Shown here one piece after another: positions 1 through 13,761 of a stretch of DNA of 64,000 nucleotides; within the stretch, counting starts at the first letter, position 1, and each line of letters opens with the position of its first letter. The position numbers were made by a program, and so were the translations under genes. A model generated the notes under the pieces. The model did not search any database. It saw only the letters and a list, made by a program, of their open reading frames with translations, and had not been told where the DNA came from. Origin of the DNA: Nyssa sinensis (lineage: Eukaryota; Streptophyta; Magnoliopsida; Cornales; Nyssaceae); NCBI GenBank assembly GCA_008638375.1, contig CM018032.1, forward strand, positions 5,180,501-5,244,500, given 5' to 3'.

Positions 1-764
1 ATTTAGAAAAAAAAATGGACAGTCTTTTTTAGCGTGTCCGACACATGTCTAGGAAGTTTCCAAGAGTGTCGGTGTCCGATACGTGTCCGTGATCCAAAAT
101 AGAGTGTTCGTACTTCATAGTTTGTAAGTAATCTTCATATCATAGCCAAATTAATGTCAGGCCATGTAAATAATGTTATACCAGCTGAGCAGTTGCTCTG
201 ACCCTTAAGCGGGAAGTTGCAAGTTCATTTCCACCATATGCAGGGAAAGTAGCAAAGAAAAAAATGGTGTCACTGTCTCTAGTTTGACATAAAAATGCCA
301 ATTACCATGGTGTGACACAGGGAGTGTTGAAACTTAAATATATTTGTCACGTCCTTAGTCTTGCCACTGCTACCCCCTTAACATAATCTTCTAGATTTTG
401 TGGAACTTGTTTTTGATGGTCTGTCACTTTTCAATTGACACACATTAGTACAGTAGATATGGGAACTCTTTTAGAGACTCAAAACTACTTCATTTGCGAG
501 AATATCATTGATGTCAATTTCTGGCATCAAACATTTGGATGCTGCTCCCAAGAAATATACTGAATAAAAATGTCCCATTCATATCATTTTATACAAGTAC
601 TTCAATTGTAACAATGCCTACATTGCAATCAAAATTATATGCTTATATAACTGCACTAGTATGCTTCTGTATGTTCATTTAGTTTTCCATTATCGCAAAT
701 GCAGCCTACTCAACTCTACTCAATAAATAAAGCCAAGATATTGCCATCATCTTCATTTATGTAG
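1..764. other. No exon recognised; upstream or intronic sequence of the first gene
   Basis: No open frame here has convincing protein character. Positions 35-95 hold several variants of a GTGTCCGA/TACGTGTCCG motif, a short repeat type often seen in plant repetitive DNA. Positions 180-235 read like a worn tRNA-derived SINE head, with an A-box-like GCTGAGCAGTTGC followed by a B-box-like AAGTTCATTTCC, but no clear end or target duplication. As the first supported exon of the next gene starts at 765 with an open upstream phase, this stretch is most likely intron. Confidence 0.35.
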
Positions 765-3700
765 GTGCAGATGATTTAATAGGGGATTGTCGAGTTGGGA
801 TCACAACAAAGGAAAAGCTTAGGAAAGTTATTGAATGGGTGCAGCGAGCTGGATCTACTCTTCACAATGTTGAATTGCACAGCTATCAAGTATTCTCTTT
901 AATATTTAATTTTTTGCTGTTGTTAGTGAATTTCATGCTTTTGGATGAGAACAGCTAATTGAATAGATCTTTGATGGAGAGAATATTGATGCATTTTACT
1001 TGTGTCACAGACTAAGTTCAGGGAAAAACATTATTCTGATGAATCTGAATGTGTTTTGAATTGTGTCCAAGCCATGCATTCTGCATGCATTCAATTTGGC
1101 TACCTAAAAAACATGTGGATCTCTTTTTATTTCTCAATTTCACATATTCTATGTGGCATATTTTCAATCCTTGCCTATTTTGTCATTTCTGATATTACCT
1201 CCTGCATTTGTCCATGATACGTAACAAATTTCACATTTGCATGCATGAGACATGAAATATTAATTCTGGTACTGTACCTGATTAGATTTTTAATACAACA
1301 TATCTTTTGATGGGCATGTTTTTGTAAACCTGTATACCGACATTGTTATATTACTGCTGTGTTTATATTTATTTTTTTGGGGGGGGGGGGGGGTTGTTTG
1401 TGTGTAAATACAAGCTTTACCATACATTTGTGTTGACATACATAATATGTTATTAAGCATTTCATTATCCTGTAATGAATGTCGATGGGAACCTTGGTTG
1501 TTATTATATTGTAATCTGACATTCTAGGGTGTGTTTTGGTAGGGTGTTGCTTGGTCACGTTGATATTGAGTGATAAGTTGTATGCATAATTAGCAAATTC
1601 CTTGGTTCAATCCTGATCGCCATTTCAGATTGTATCATGTTACATGTTCTCAACATTTTAACCACATGTTACTTGTGCAGCAGAAGAGGCAATTGTCAAT
1701 GAACTGGAAAGTGTACGAGGAGAGAAAATCTCAGGAGTGTTCTTCACTTTTAGAAGTAATACATCTAACTGATTCGTATAAGGCAACCTTTTATGCATCT
1801 GTTGGTGAAATATTTCTGCTATTAACCCGAAAGCATATTCATGAATTTGAGGAGGAAAGGATGTTTATCAGCAGGAGACTATCTATAATGGGAGATAATA
1901 ATTTAGCTGAAGATCTCATTTGTACTGGCTGCCAGCTATGTGGTTCTCCTTTGGATTCAGAGTCTGGGTAGGAAAAAGACCCTGATCTACTTGTGACTAT
2001 TTTTGTTTAATTATGCTCATTGTGGTTACTAGATGGTATATAATCCTTCATTGCTACAGGTCTATTTTTGAGCAAACCACCATTCCACTTTATTGTCAGA
2101 AAAGCTCTAATCGGCTCCATATAGTAAGCTTGATATTCAGACCATTCATGGTATGGATTGTCTTCTTGTGTACCAAACAAAACTACATTCACTATAAAAT
2201 CATTTACCTGAAACTCTTTCTTCTCCTTGAAATAACGAATGATGCACACTCTTTCCCTTCAAAGTGATCGAAGAAACTTACTATTGGGGGAAGTTGTTCT
2301 ATGAATGTTATGCACATTTACTTTGAGTACTCTGTTGAATTTTTAAAGTTGGCTCATTGTTGTTATGCATCTATAGGGGTGGGGCAGGTACATCATATCA
2401 ATATTTAAGAATTCCATGGTCAAAACCCACAAGTTACAGGAATTGGAACACGTATTCCCTCAGAGAAAACTGCTAGTCAGTGCTGCAGCAGTAGATATTG
2501 CTTCTAATATAAAAGAAATAAAGAACAGAACATAGTATGCTTCATGCTTGGGGAGTCTTGGGGGTGAAAAATGTGAAATTTTCCTTATTTTATTACGAGT
2601 CAAAGATTACTGGCTTGAGATTTTAGCTGTCGAGATATTATTTTCTGGACCATTAGCTTGTGGAGTAAGTTTTATATAACTCTTATAAGGGCTGCAACTT
2701 CAAGCAAACCAATACACCATGGACATGGATCCAAACAGTTGTGTTCATGCCATTTTGCTCTTGAGGTGCCATCTCATAGTTGTAAAGCAAAGTCATTCTG
2801 TCACCTTTATAATGCATAAATTTTCTGTTGTGAAATTTTCTTTGAGAAATTAATGCTTCATTCTTCATATTATTCAGCTTTGTGAAAAAGAAAAAAAAAA
2901 CTTATATACAATTTTGAAGAGCCTTGTAAGGATGTATTATTAGTTGTGTTTTTTTTCTCTATATTTTTATCACTTTTGTTGCCTATGCTCTTAATGGAAG
3001 AAAGTAGGGATAATTTTTTTCTTCTATTTTTTGGTCTGCTATACAATTTCATCTTTCATGCATCTCTTTTCTATCTTATATGAGGACTTCTTTTTATTGA
3101 ATACCTGTTTGGTATAGCTTCTAGGGAGATTTAAATGGGCTTTTAGGTTCTAAAAGCCCTTCGAGTAATTTCATGTCTTAGAGCTGCCATATAGTTTTCT
3201 TTGTATATTGGATATCTGGCATCACGTCAACCTCTTGAAACCAAGATGAAAGTTCATTTGCTAATTTGCCTGGACTTGAACACCTTCATCAGAAAATCAG
3301 AGAAATAACATCCCAAAAAGAAACATGTTTATGTCAAAAGATGGCATGATCTCATATTTACACCGAAACATGGACATAACTTCTTTTTTTTTCTCCCTTT
3401 TTCCCGTCACTGAGCCTTATGGATCTACTTTAATTTAATAGAAAAATAAACTAAATATGGGCATGGGTTTGGGGTGGTGGGGGGGTTGTGCCTCTGCCTG
3501 TGCATGCAATTTTCTGTGTGATCATTATGGGGCAAAACTTCAAATTTCTGTTGGGAAATGTTGCTCTCTGTTTCAAAGATATATGTAAAGATATTTGGGT
3601 TTGCTTTGATATTAAAAATATTGAAAACACAAACTGTTCAAATACCTTGAAAACAAATTGATGATCAATTTGTAATGGATTCTCTACTTTATCCTTTTTT

Positions 3701-4516
3701 ATTTTTATTTTTATAATCCAAGTATCCCCCACCCTTTCAGTTTATGAGTGGCCAAAGACTAATCTTGGAGGTGCCAATCCCACCGCTCACAAGCGGGACC
3801 ACCATTTAAAGCGCGATACTCACCAGTTGAGAAATCGAACTCGAGACTGTGCGCCTACCACACAGTCCTGCATCTGCTCCCTTACCAACTGGGCGGTCCG
3901 CTATGGGCTTGAAATACATATGTTGCCGATACTTATCATTCTGAGCTTTAGATTGTTATCTTTGGATGTTTCTTTCTCTGCATGAGATTTGTACATTTTG
4001 GTAGCTTTTAAATGTTTGGATCTTTTTTCTCCAACTTGTTCAGCATAACTGATCTCTGTCTTTCATTTGCAGTTATATGTATGGGATGACTCAAAATATA
4101 TCCCACTTCTTGTCACAAATAAGGCTGCTGAGCTCTTATTTGGAAACATCAAGGCCGAGAGAGTTTACTCTAGCTATCAGGGGCAAAAGCATGGTCAAAA
4201 CCCTGATTCAGAGAATGTTCACAAGGAGAATTGTTCAGATGCAAGACCCATTAAGCCAAATGCTGCTGAGGGAGGTGTTGCCTGTTCTTGCTCACTAGGT
4301 GCACATAAGTCGCAACCAAAGGAAAAACACCATTGTCACAAAAGCCCATACTTCTATTGGATTTGGTTAATTTTTCTCAAAATGTTACTGCAACAAGAGA
4401 ACAGTCCTTTGAAATTTGAAGTTACAGTTAACGCAGACAAAGATTGGGAAAGTGGGAGGTGTGAAATGGTGTCTGTGTCAATGCCATGCTTTAGAACCAA
4501 AGCATCCTCAGTTTAG
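765..4516 (+). CDS. 3' part of a gene for an RPA1-C-like OB-fold/zinc-ribbon protein
   Basis: Inferred exons are 765-889, 1011 to about 1114 or 1152, 1681-1967, 2060-2123 and 4073-4516 (stop TAG). The clearest joints are 1967/2060 (a GGG codon split after two bases) and 2123/4073 (phase 0), each with good GT and AG signals. The predicted C-terminal part has a Cys cluster ICTGCQLCG, a later YCQ, and then strand-rich sequence (LYVWDDSKYIPLLVTNKAAE) typical of the OB fold with inserted zinc ribbon at the end of replication protein A large subunits and relatives such as MEIOB. It ends in a less conserved tail with a short hydrophobic stretch. Single-stranded DNA binding is therefore inferred from fold resemblance. 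The 5' exons lie before the window. The exon at 1681 has two open frames (see findings), so the gene may carry a small frameshift or an unresolved splice. The long last intron contains a SINE. I cannot name the orthologue. Confidence 0.5.
3700..3902 (-). mobile_element. tRNA-derived SINE in an intron
   Basis: Read on the minus strand from 3902, the sequence begins with GACCGCCCAGTTGGTAAGG, an A-box-like promoter half. About 50 bases later comes GAGTTCGATTTCTC, a B-box-like half. About 200 bases in, it ends in an A/T-rich tail at 3700-3719. Two spaced RNA polymerase III boxes without a tRNA cloverleaf are the hallmark of plant tRNA-derived SINEs (the Au family is the best known). Family assignment is not certain. 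It lies in the last intron of the OB-fold gene, antisense to it. Confidence 0.55.
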
Positions 4517-5494
4517 GTTCTTATTGTTTACTGAACTGCCGCAAATGGTTCAGGTTTTTCAAATGCTTATTGTTTGAGGCCCCTATTATTTTCTATAACC
4601 CATCCATTCCATTCTGCTACAAGATTAAATTTGGTATTCATGATGTCTAGGTTTTATGTATTTTAATATTTTGTGCCATCAAATGTTGAACTGATCATTT
4701 GACCATCCACCGTTTGAAAATCTAAACCGCTATCATAAGCAATTTCTATCAATGATTGCAATTTGATTTGCTGCCAAATTCCCTAATTCAAAAGCCATTT
4801 CTATTTAGATATTCCTGGAAGAGGAAAATACCGGATGTTTTGCGGAAGAAATTAATAAGGTCATTTTTTCTGGGTGAATTTAGGGTTGCAACTTGGGCAT
4901 ACTAATCCGAGTTTAGTCTTGATTTTTTAGGGCTTTAGTTTTATTTTTTACACTTTTGGATGAACTTAAGCAAAAAAATTTAAGATTGGACTTGGACTGA
5001 GACTTTAAAAACCTGAGTGCGAATCTAATATGCTGTATATTATATTTTAGAAAAATTATATCGTTATTTTCTCAGATTTCTGACAATTACAAAAATATTT
5101 TTTTGAAATAATATTGTCCCATTTTATTTTTATTGATAAATTACAAAAACTTTTTATCCGACTGATGTGTTAATGCTGTGTAAACATTTTTAATAAAAAC
5201 GTGACATTATTCATAAGGCATTCTATTATATTTTTAACTTCAACCCATATAATTTTGATTTGATTAAGATTGTACTAGTTTTATGATAATACTTTAACAA
5301 ATTATATGGTTGAACATAAATTAATAATCTTATTTTTTACCTTATATTTTGGATTTGGATTGAATTCTAATTTTGAAATATTTTATCAAATTCAACTTGA
5401 TTAGCACTAAAGGAGTTTTTGTGTGTGTGTGTGTGTGTGTGTTTTGTTTTTCTTTCAATTTTTAATTCTTCAATTATTTATAATTTCCTTTATT
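4517..5494. other. Intergenic region between the first two genes
   Basis: This AT-rich stretch contains the 3' UTR of the preceding gene at its start and a (GT)11 microsatellite at 5421-5442. I see no open frame with protein character. The last 150 bases should contain the promoter of the next gene. Confidence 0.5.
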
Positions 5495-5502
5495 TATAAA
5501 AA
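5495..5502 (+). promoter_or_regulatory. Probable TATA box of the small helical-protein gene
   Basis: TATAAAAA lies about 135 bases before the proposed ATG at 5630, a spacing compatible with a short 5' UTR. It is the best TATA-like match just upstream of the first exon, but the region is AT-rich, so a chance match is possible. Confidence 0.4.
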
Positions 5503-5629
5503 GAAAAGAAAAGCAAAATGTGTAGAATCGAATTCAAATTCAGACCAAACAGATCTGCACCGAAGCCAAGCCCTAGAAAAAGCCACACCAAAACGAAACA
5601 AACCGTTGAGCGCAGAACAAACTCGAGAG

Positions 5630-6324
5630 ATGAGAGGAGTTGGAGGGCCGTTGCTGTGCATAGGCGATCTGCTCAGTGACGTTGGAGAAGGAGATGGTGG
5701 GAACCACCCCAATCTCGAAACCCCTTTCTCACCATCTTCATCATCGTCATCATCATTTCCATCGCCCTCATTCTCTTCTTCACTTCCCAATTCGAATCTC
5801 AATCTTCAACCTTCTGAGCTCACAAAGCTCTTCCAGGTTGTCTATCACTATAATTCATATTAATCTCTGCTTAAATTTATTTGTATTCTTTTAGTCATCA
5901 AATGTGTATATGGCCTTATCCAGAACATTGTTAATTTTTGTAAATTTAAAATTGAATTCAGTAAAATTGAATTAACTGAATTCTTTACGAGTTCTGTATA
6001 GAGTTGTTTGTAAATTTATAAACGATATATTTGTTTGCTGCAGAGGGAGTTATATTAAAGGAGAACAAAATTGTATACACGTATTTATGTATGTAATGCA
6101 TATATACATATGTATATGTATATCTTTGGGTCTCATGGGGCTATACCCTCTCCCTGTGGAGATGAGACTAGTAGCCTGGATACACGAGGTGACTGGCAAG
6201 GACCGTAAATAGGGTTACTACGGGTAGGAGTTAATCTCGGCACCTCTGGTATAATTCAAAAACCTCACACCTGCTTGGCTACACCTGTGTAGGCACGTTG
6301 CATGTTTGTGGGCATATGTGTAAT

Positions 6325-6391
<67 letters not shown>

Positions 6392-9300
6392 CCAACCCAT
6401 CCGGGACTTCGAAACCTGCACATCACCCTCTAAGGGTGGTCTGCAATATTGCACAAGCTAACAGCTGTGTGTATCCTTTCAAAAACAAAATGGAATTTGC
6501 AAATACAATAATGGAGCCATTACGTTCTGATTTTAGTGAATTTCAAAATTTTAGCAAATCCTTTCTTGCAGTGAAAGCTCATCTGATTGTTGGAAATTAA
6601 GCCTCTGAACCAACTTGTTTTGGAAATTCTGGTAACATGGGAAAACTCCAAGGTTCTTTTCAGAAAAATACAGTAAGGAAATACTGAGATAATAAGGAAA
6701 CCAACCTTATGTAATATAGTAATAAATTATAGAGAAAAGAAAAAAAAATCATAACTTGATTTGGTTCACTCTCACATGGCCTAGATTCTTAGATACTGTA
6801 AGTGGTAAAAAAAATTTACTAAAAAAAAGGGGAAATTGTAATATATAGGGTTAGCATATATTTTTGTAACCTTTCTTTTACATAGTTTTGAACCCTCAGC
6901 AAATCATCAGACTCGAACACAGTAAATTCAATGAGGCTTTTACGGATGATTATTAGGAATATGTTTGTGAAAATGTCCCACCTGGAGTGGAATTCAATTT
7001 AGCTTAAGTCTATTATGCATCATTTTGGTATCCATTTTTTTCTTTCCCGTGGTGTTTTTTGTTTGGTTGCAAGTATTTGAATTTGTAGAAATTTAGTTCA
7101 AGCAATTTTAGACAGTGTAATTTCACAACCGTATTCAACACTAGGGTTTTAATTTAGTTGTTGTGCAAGTAAATATATTTGTTTTTGATCAGTGTTGTGC
7201 AAGTAAATTTGGCTCACCTAGAACCAGTCAAATTCTCTTGGAAGATGAGGGAATGATATGTCTAAATTACACAAATAAGAATGGGAATTACTTCAATTTG
7301 GTGCTTGAAGAGCCTTTTGATCTTCCAATAGATGCTCCTTCTTCAAGCACTTGAAAATGTGAGAGTTACAATTGTATACTCCCTGAAAAGTATATAACAA
7401 TAATAGAGGATTAATTTTGTTCTCAATAATGCTCACTAATGTTATCACATATTTAAGCACACAAACACCATTAGCTTCACATTTGGAAGTCATTGGGTAT
7501 ATATAACTAAGCCCTCCAATGGCTAGTCAAGGGCTATATTATTGATTTTTTAGGAAACTTGGTCGACCAAGTTTGGGCTTGGTTGACCAACCTTTTATGG
7601 GAATTTTTTTGGGTTGGCTGTTGGACTCCACTCGAATGACCAAATTGTCATTGGACTAACTTTTCTTAAGTTGCCTAATGACCTAATTTTTTGTCTCTGT
7701 GTCTTTCTTTGGTTCCTTGGTCCTTATAGATGCTCGTGCACTCCTTTTGTTTGTGAAGGTTATCTCTTCTCTTGGACTTGAATTCATCCTTGCTTTCTTT
7801 GACCCTTTGCTGTATGTTCTCTTTTTGGTATACAATATAGCTAACATACAACTCATGAAATTTACCAACACTTATGCTATTACTATCATTTACAGTTTGA
7901 TCCCTTTTGTCATGTTTATTAAAAACACGATCCAGATTATAAAATTGTACCGTCTTATGATCCCAAAACTCAAAATTGATATGAATTGTGTTAAAATATC
8001 ACTGTATCAAGGTCATTAGTATCATATAATCATGGATCAAATCACAAAATTGTAAGATCCTACTTTTTTTTTTACCTCTTTTTGTTATTCACCTTAGCCC
8101 TTTCTAATTAGTTACACCTCGTGCCTTGGATAATAATAATAAACAAAGTTCACAACCTAGTAGAATACCCTAAATCAATCAAATAGAACTAAATTTATTC
8201 TTAATTGAACTTTGCAATGATATTCTATGTGAACAAAGAATCGATTATTATTCCATGTGAACATTGCTTAATCTTCTTTTGGATGTCTGTATGGTTTTAA
8301 CTCTTATAATCTTCCTTTATTTATTTGTTTTAATTATTATTGGTTGTTCACCCCCCCCCACCCCCCCATCAACAACAAAAAAAGAAAAAAAAAACCCCAA
8401 AAAAGCATATTGGTTGTGACCTCTATAACTTTATCAAATAGCTTTTAGCTTTTATAGCATTTTGTAATAGAGTTGATGGTCCAAAAAAAAGTTTGTTATA
8501 GCAATCATTTTCCTTGTAATTTTATTTTTCATTTGGTTTTGAAAAAAAAATTTACTTATTTCTCTCAAAACAAAATCTTTCTTTTGTAAAAATAAACATT
8601 ATTGCTTTATTATTTGTTGCATTTGACATATTGATGGTTTCATATTGATTTTCAATCATTGTTTAGTCACGAGAGTTTCTTGTTTTCGAGAATTGAGATA
8701 TTATAATATTGTAATGTGGGATGTATTAACGAAATGAGAAGTATTTATATTTTTATTTTTGTTATTTATCCATCTTAGCAGCTTAATTGGTACCATTTGA
8801 ATTATTGGATCTCAAATTTCACTCTGAAGTCTGAAAGGATGCCATTCTTTTAAAGAATTAATGTATAAGATTGTAAAAGTTCACGACTTTTAGTTCATTT
8901 AATATTTATTGCTCAACAGTCCCCGTAATAATGTTAATATTAAAGAGTTATAACGTTTTACTAGAATGAGCTATTCTTGTGTGTGTGTGTGGTTCTTTCA
9001 ATTTTGATTTGGTAATAATAGTAGTTTAATAATTATATTCTCTGTACAACTCTGAGCATCTAATTCGTTGCATCTTGCTTTAGGAAAATTATGACCACTT
9101 GCATGAGGCACTTGCTGGTACAGACCACTCATGGACAGCTCTAACACTAAAGGTAATGAATTATCTGTTTGAATGATATCAATGCTATGTTGGACATTCT
9201 GCCTATTAATGATTCCTTTATTGGACTTATTTTGCCATAATATTTGTCGAGTCCAATATGGGAATTTATAAATGTGTCTTATCTTTATAAATTATGACCA

Positions 9301-12300
9301 CTTGCATGAGGCACTTGCTGGAATAGACCACTCATGGAGAGCTCTGACACTTGAGATAATGGATTATCTGTTTGAATGATATCAATGCTATGTTGGACAT
9401 TCGGCCTATTAATGTTTCCTTTATTGGATGTATTTTGCCATAATATTTGTCGAGTCCAGTATAGGAATTTATAAATGTGTCCATCTTAATTTGCTTCTAA
9501 AATTTTTTGAAGTTAAATACAGTCCGTCATTCATTCGTCAACTACTTTTCAGCAATGATCACTGTCAACTGTATGTCAACCGATCCATCATCATCCACTA
9601 TCGTTGGCTCTATTCATCATCAGTTCAAGAGAATTTTTTTGATACCACTGTTCATCATCTCTGGCCCACCTCCAGCATTGTCATCATCGAAGACTTGTTG
9701 AGTTTCATCATCCAGGTTGATTGTTCCTATACTGCGTTGCTTCCATCATTGTTGGAATCAAGACCCAAATATGATATCAACCATCTTCAACACAGAACAG
9801 TCCACATCATCGTTGTAGCACAGACGGTGGTCCATCGTAATCGTTAGCTTCACAGTCAATCTGCCATCATAGAGCTTCTGCTACTGCAAATCGAGCACAC
9901 CAATTGAACACAGTTGATTGTCGTCGTCACCATCTCACCAGAAATCTACATCATAGCCTCACCATTGCAGTTTGTCACTGCAACGACTTCATTGTTCCCG
10001 TTTTCTGCCAACTCTCACCATCATCACACGAGTTGCCACTGTCAAGCCTTCTCTGATCATCATTGTCACATAACGCAGGAATAAAAACCTTCACAGTCTC
10101 GTTTCATTGTCGCCATTCAAATCTCTTCATTGTCATCAACTCAACACATTTGATCTTGCCTTTGTTTAATCCCTTCACGAGTTCACGTTGTCTTTCATTG
10201 TCAATTGTTCCCCTCACAAACGTTGCAGTGCTTCATTGTTTTGGTCCCTATTGCCTCCTGTTAAGCCATTGAAGATGTGCTGTGTTTGGAAGTTTTGAAG
10301 CCCAACGCAGAGTACAAGATGAAATGGACTTAAAAGTTGACCCAATTCACTGACCCGGGGGAAAGAATAACCAGATACGTCCCATGACCTGTTACTCGAC
10401 CCATGTTTCTTCCAACCCAACCAGTTTGTTCCAACCCAACTCCAAATCTAACTTGAAACCAAAACTGACCTGGCTTAAGACCCTTTGACCCAAAACTGAC
10501 TGTCCAGAAAGCACCCCAAACAAATTGTCCAAAATTCAGAAAAGCCCAGCACCCAAGTTAGCCCAGACTCAATCCGGTCCAGACCCATTTGAATTGTTCA
10601 GAATTCCAGAACACGCCTGAACCTTTCATTCCCAAAATGTCCCCAAATTTTTACAAAATTCCTGAAATCACAAAATTTCCTAAAATTTCATAACCACTCC
10701 AAACTTATCCAAAATTCTGGAAACCCCCACATAAGTTTATGAAATTTACAGATTACACCTAAAACTTTCAGAATATTTCCAAGAGCCCCAAATATCAGAA
10801 ACTTTTTGCAACAGACCCAGAATTCCAGAAATATTTTCAGAAACTGCTTCAGACGTGCCAGAAATTTCAGAACAGCCCAAATTTTTTGAGAATTTCTCAC
10901 AAAGCCCTGCAAAAAAAAAAATCAAAAATAAAAATGGAAATAAAGAAAATAACAGCCACTCATTTGTCACCTATTGGGTTACGGGAGAAGTTACCTTGAA
11001 CTTCGAAAAGGTATGTATACTCCTTTTGGAAATTGGGATCAGTGTTAAATCCAATTTGGTGAGTTAGTAAATATTGCACAAAGTCCTTATTTGAACTTGC
11101 TAATAATGAAACACTTTGTTTACATATGACTACCCTTTCAATGCCATTATTTTTGACTTTGCATCTAACTCTCACAATGTAGTGTCAAGTTTTACTTAGT
11201 TTTTCTCTTCTACATTCATTTCTTATTTTCTTAGTATTCTTCGCACATAATAAAACAAAACAACGTAAAAAAATGTCTAGTCGAGATGCCTTGATATATA
11301 GATATGGATCTATTAGAGAGGAAACCATGGTTTATCCTAGGTTAACCCAGCCATGGGATCATCTTCTTGATAGGCATCCTAGTTTCTTTGAGGGTGATAG
11401 AGAGGACACCTTTAGACCCATTCATCCGCAGGGTAGGTATCAACATAGTACTCTAGGGATGACACATCTGGTTACCCCACATCTGCACAAGAATTAAGTA
11501 GAAGTCAAGATAACAGAAGAGTTTTATATAGGCCACTTGGATATGGTAGGCCCCGGGATCACTACCAGAGGCACTCTTTCGATCCCATAACTTTAAATCT
11601 CTTAGCAATGGTGTGGTGTAATTTACCTAATCCTCAAGATAAGGATGGGCGCGCCTAAATATCTTTCACACTATTCTTAAATGTTGGGAACAGGCATGCA
11701 AAATTATTGTTGATGGTCGTAGTCTCATTAAAGTAGTGTCAAATTTTGCTATTTTAGAATGAAACTACGCTGTACAGTGCAAGGGTGGAGATTTTTCCAG
11801 CAATGGTGGTGGTCTGCAATGATGGTGACTTTGTGGGGGATGATCGATCGGCGATTGGGGTGCTGGATGAATGGTGGATGAGGGATGGACCAATGTTTTA
11901 AAAACCGGACTAAATCGGATTGGACAGGCCGGTTCAACCGGTTGAACTAGGAACCAGTCTGGATTGAACTGGAAAAATGGACTTAATTAAAAACTGGCCT
12001 AAAAATGAAAAACCAGAAGAATCGGGGCTGTTGAACCAGAAAACTGGACCTGGTTCACCGGTTTTGAACAGTTTAGTTTCAACTTTCAACTATAAAAAAG
12101 ACATCAAATTAGGGGAAAATCAAAATTTTCAATTACAGCCCTCGCGCAGCAGCAGCAAGTCACGATGGTCGACGAGATGATTCGTAGATCTGGTTTTCGG
12201 TTCTCACTGGTTATCTCCGCCGGCATCTCCGGCAACGATATGTGGATTTTTCAGTTCTCTCTCTCTTTCTCTACCCCAGTCTCTCTTTCTCTGGTCTTTT

Positions 12301-13721
12301 TCCTTCCTCTGAATTCTGTTATCTCATCTCTTCATGACTTATCGGTTCCTATCTCACCCCTGGGCTCTGGCGGTCGTGAACGGTTCTTTGCCAGCTCCAG
12401 TTGGTTGGTGCTCTGCTCACGGTTGCTTTGGTTGGGATTTTCATTGAGCTTTATAAGTGAATATATATATATATATGTATATATAATATGTAGGTAATAT
12501 ATCATATGCACTCAGAGTTGCAGGATATTTAAACAAATGGAACCTAGGTACACCTCTATGGCTAAGAAAGATTCTTTGTGGCTTTGTATTGATTCTTTAA
12601 AGGGAATTACGCTGGTTGTGGGGCATATAGTTATGTCCTTGTATTGCATTAAGCTAAATAACACACTGAACCCTCATCTACTTCTATATGATGGATGGCT
12701 GAAGTGGCCTTCATAATCATCTAATTCTAGGTAAAGCCCCCTCTGTTAATTATGGAATTGGCTTCCTCCTCGGTTGATGTAAAAAGCTTAGAAAAAGAAA
12801 CACCCATGGAGTGAACACCTTTGAAAGCAACAATTTGTTTGTTTACAAAATTTTTACTTCCAAAAGCATTAATTTTATGGCCAGCTATAAAAAGATTAAT
12901 TTTCATAAATTTTCTAATTTATTTTATTAATAATATTTATTAATAAATATATTTATTTCGTAATTTTGGTATTATGGTTCGATTCTAGTTGAACCAATGG
13001 TTGAATTGGTGACCCTTGACCTGGTCATTTTTCCTGTTTGATGAACGGCTTGAGTTTTAAAACATTGGGATGGACAATAATGGTGTTGCTGATGTCAGAT
13101 GATGTTGAACAACAACAGATTTTTTTTTAACTCAGCAATAGAGGTTGCAGATCAGGGAGGTTTTGATGAGACGACTAGCACTGCCATGGTGGGCTAGACA
13201 CGGCGACAACGATGGATTCCTTGAACAGTGGCATTGATGATGATGACACTGAAACAGTGGCAATGAGAGCCACTTGCAAACTGAACCAGATTTCAATGAT
13301 GGCTAACCTCCTCTCTGGTCGATGGAAGAATGTCGTGATGGAGATTGGCAACGATGCAGCAAGTGATTGCAGTGTGAAGGCTGCGAGTTGAACTAAGACC
13401 GACGACGATGTTGCTGTTATATGAACTACTGATTGCAATGGACTGCAACTTTGGTTGACGGTGAAGGTTTCTGTGACTATGGGGAGACAGTAGATGATGT
13501 GATGATGGAAGCTTTCCGACAATGAACAGTATACCAAATTTGTTTTTATGATCAATGACGAACAGGGATGGCTGATTTTGTTTGGGCAATGGTGGACTGT
13601 GATGAACTGGTGGCTGCAATGGAATGATGGTGATGGAACTTTAGGGTGTACCGAAGTTTGCTTTGATTCGAAATTGACGTAGGAGGAGAAAGGAAAGAGA
13701 AGAGAAGAAGATGGAGAGTGA

Positions 13722-13761
<40 letters not shown>

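Noticed and set aside
180..240. tRNA gene or SINE from A-box and B-box-like words
   Set aside because: No cloverleaf can be formed, and neither tail nor target duplication is visible. Mentioned only as a possible SINE remnant.
7163..7354. 63-codon frame in intron 1
   Set aside because: Composition and length fit chance; it cannot be joined in frame to exon 1 and exon 2, which already join each other in phase 0.
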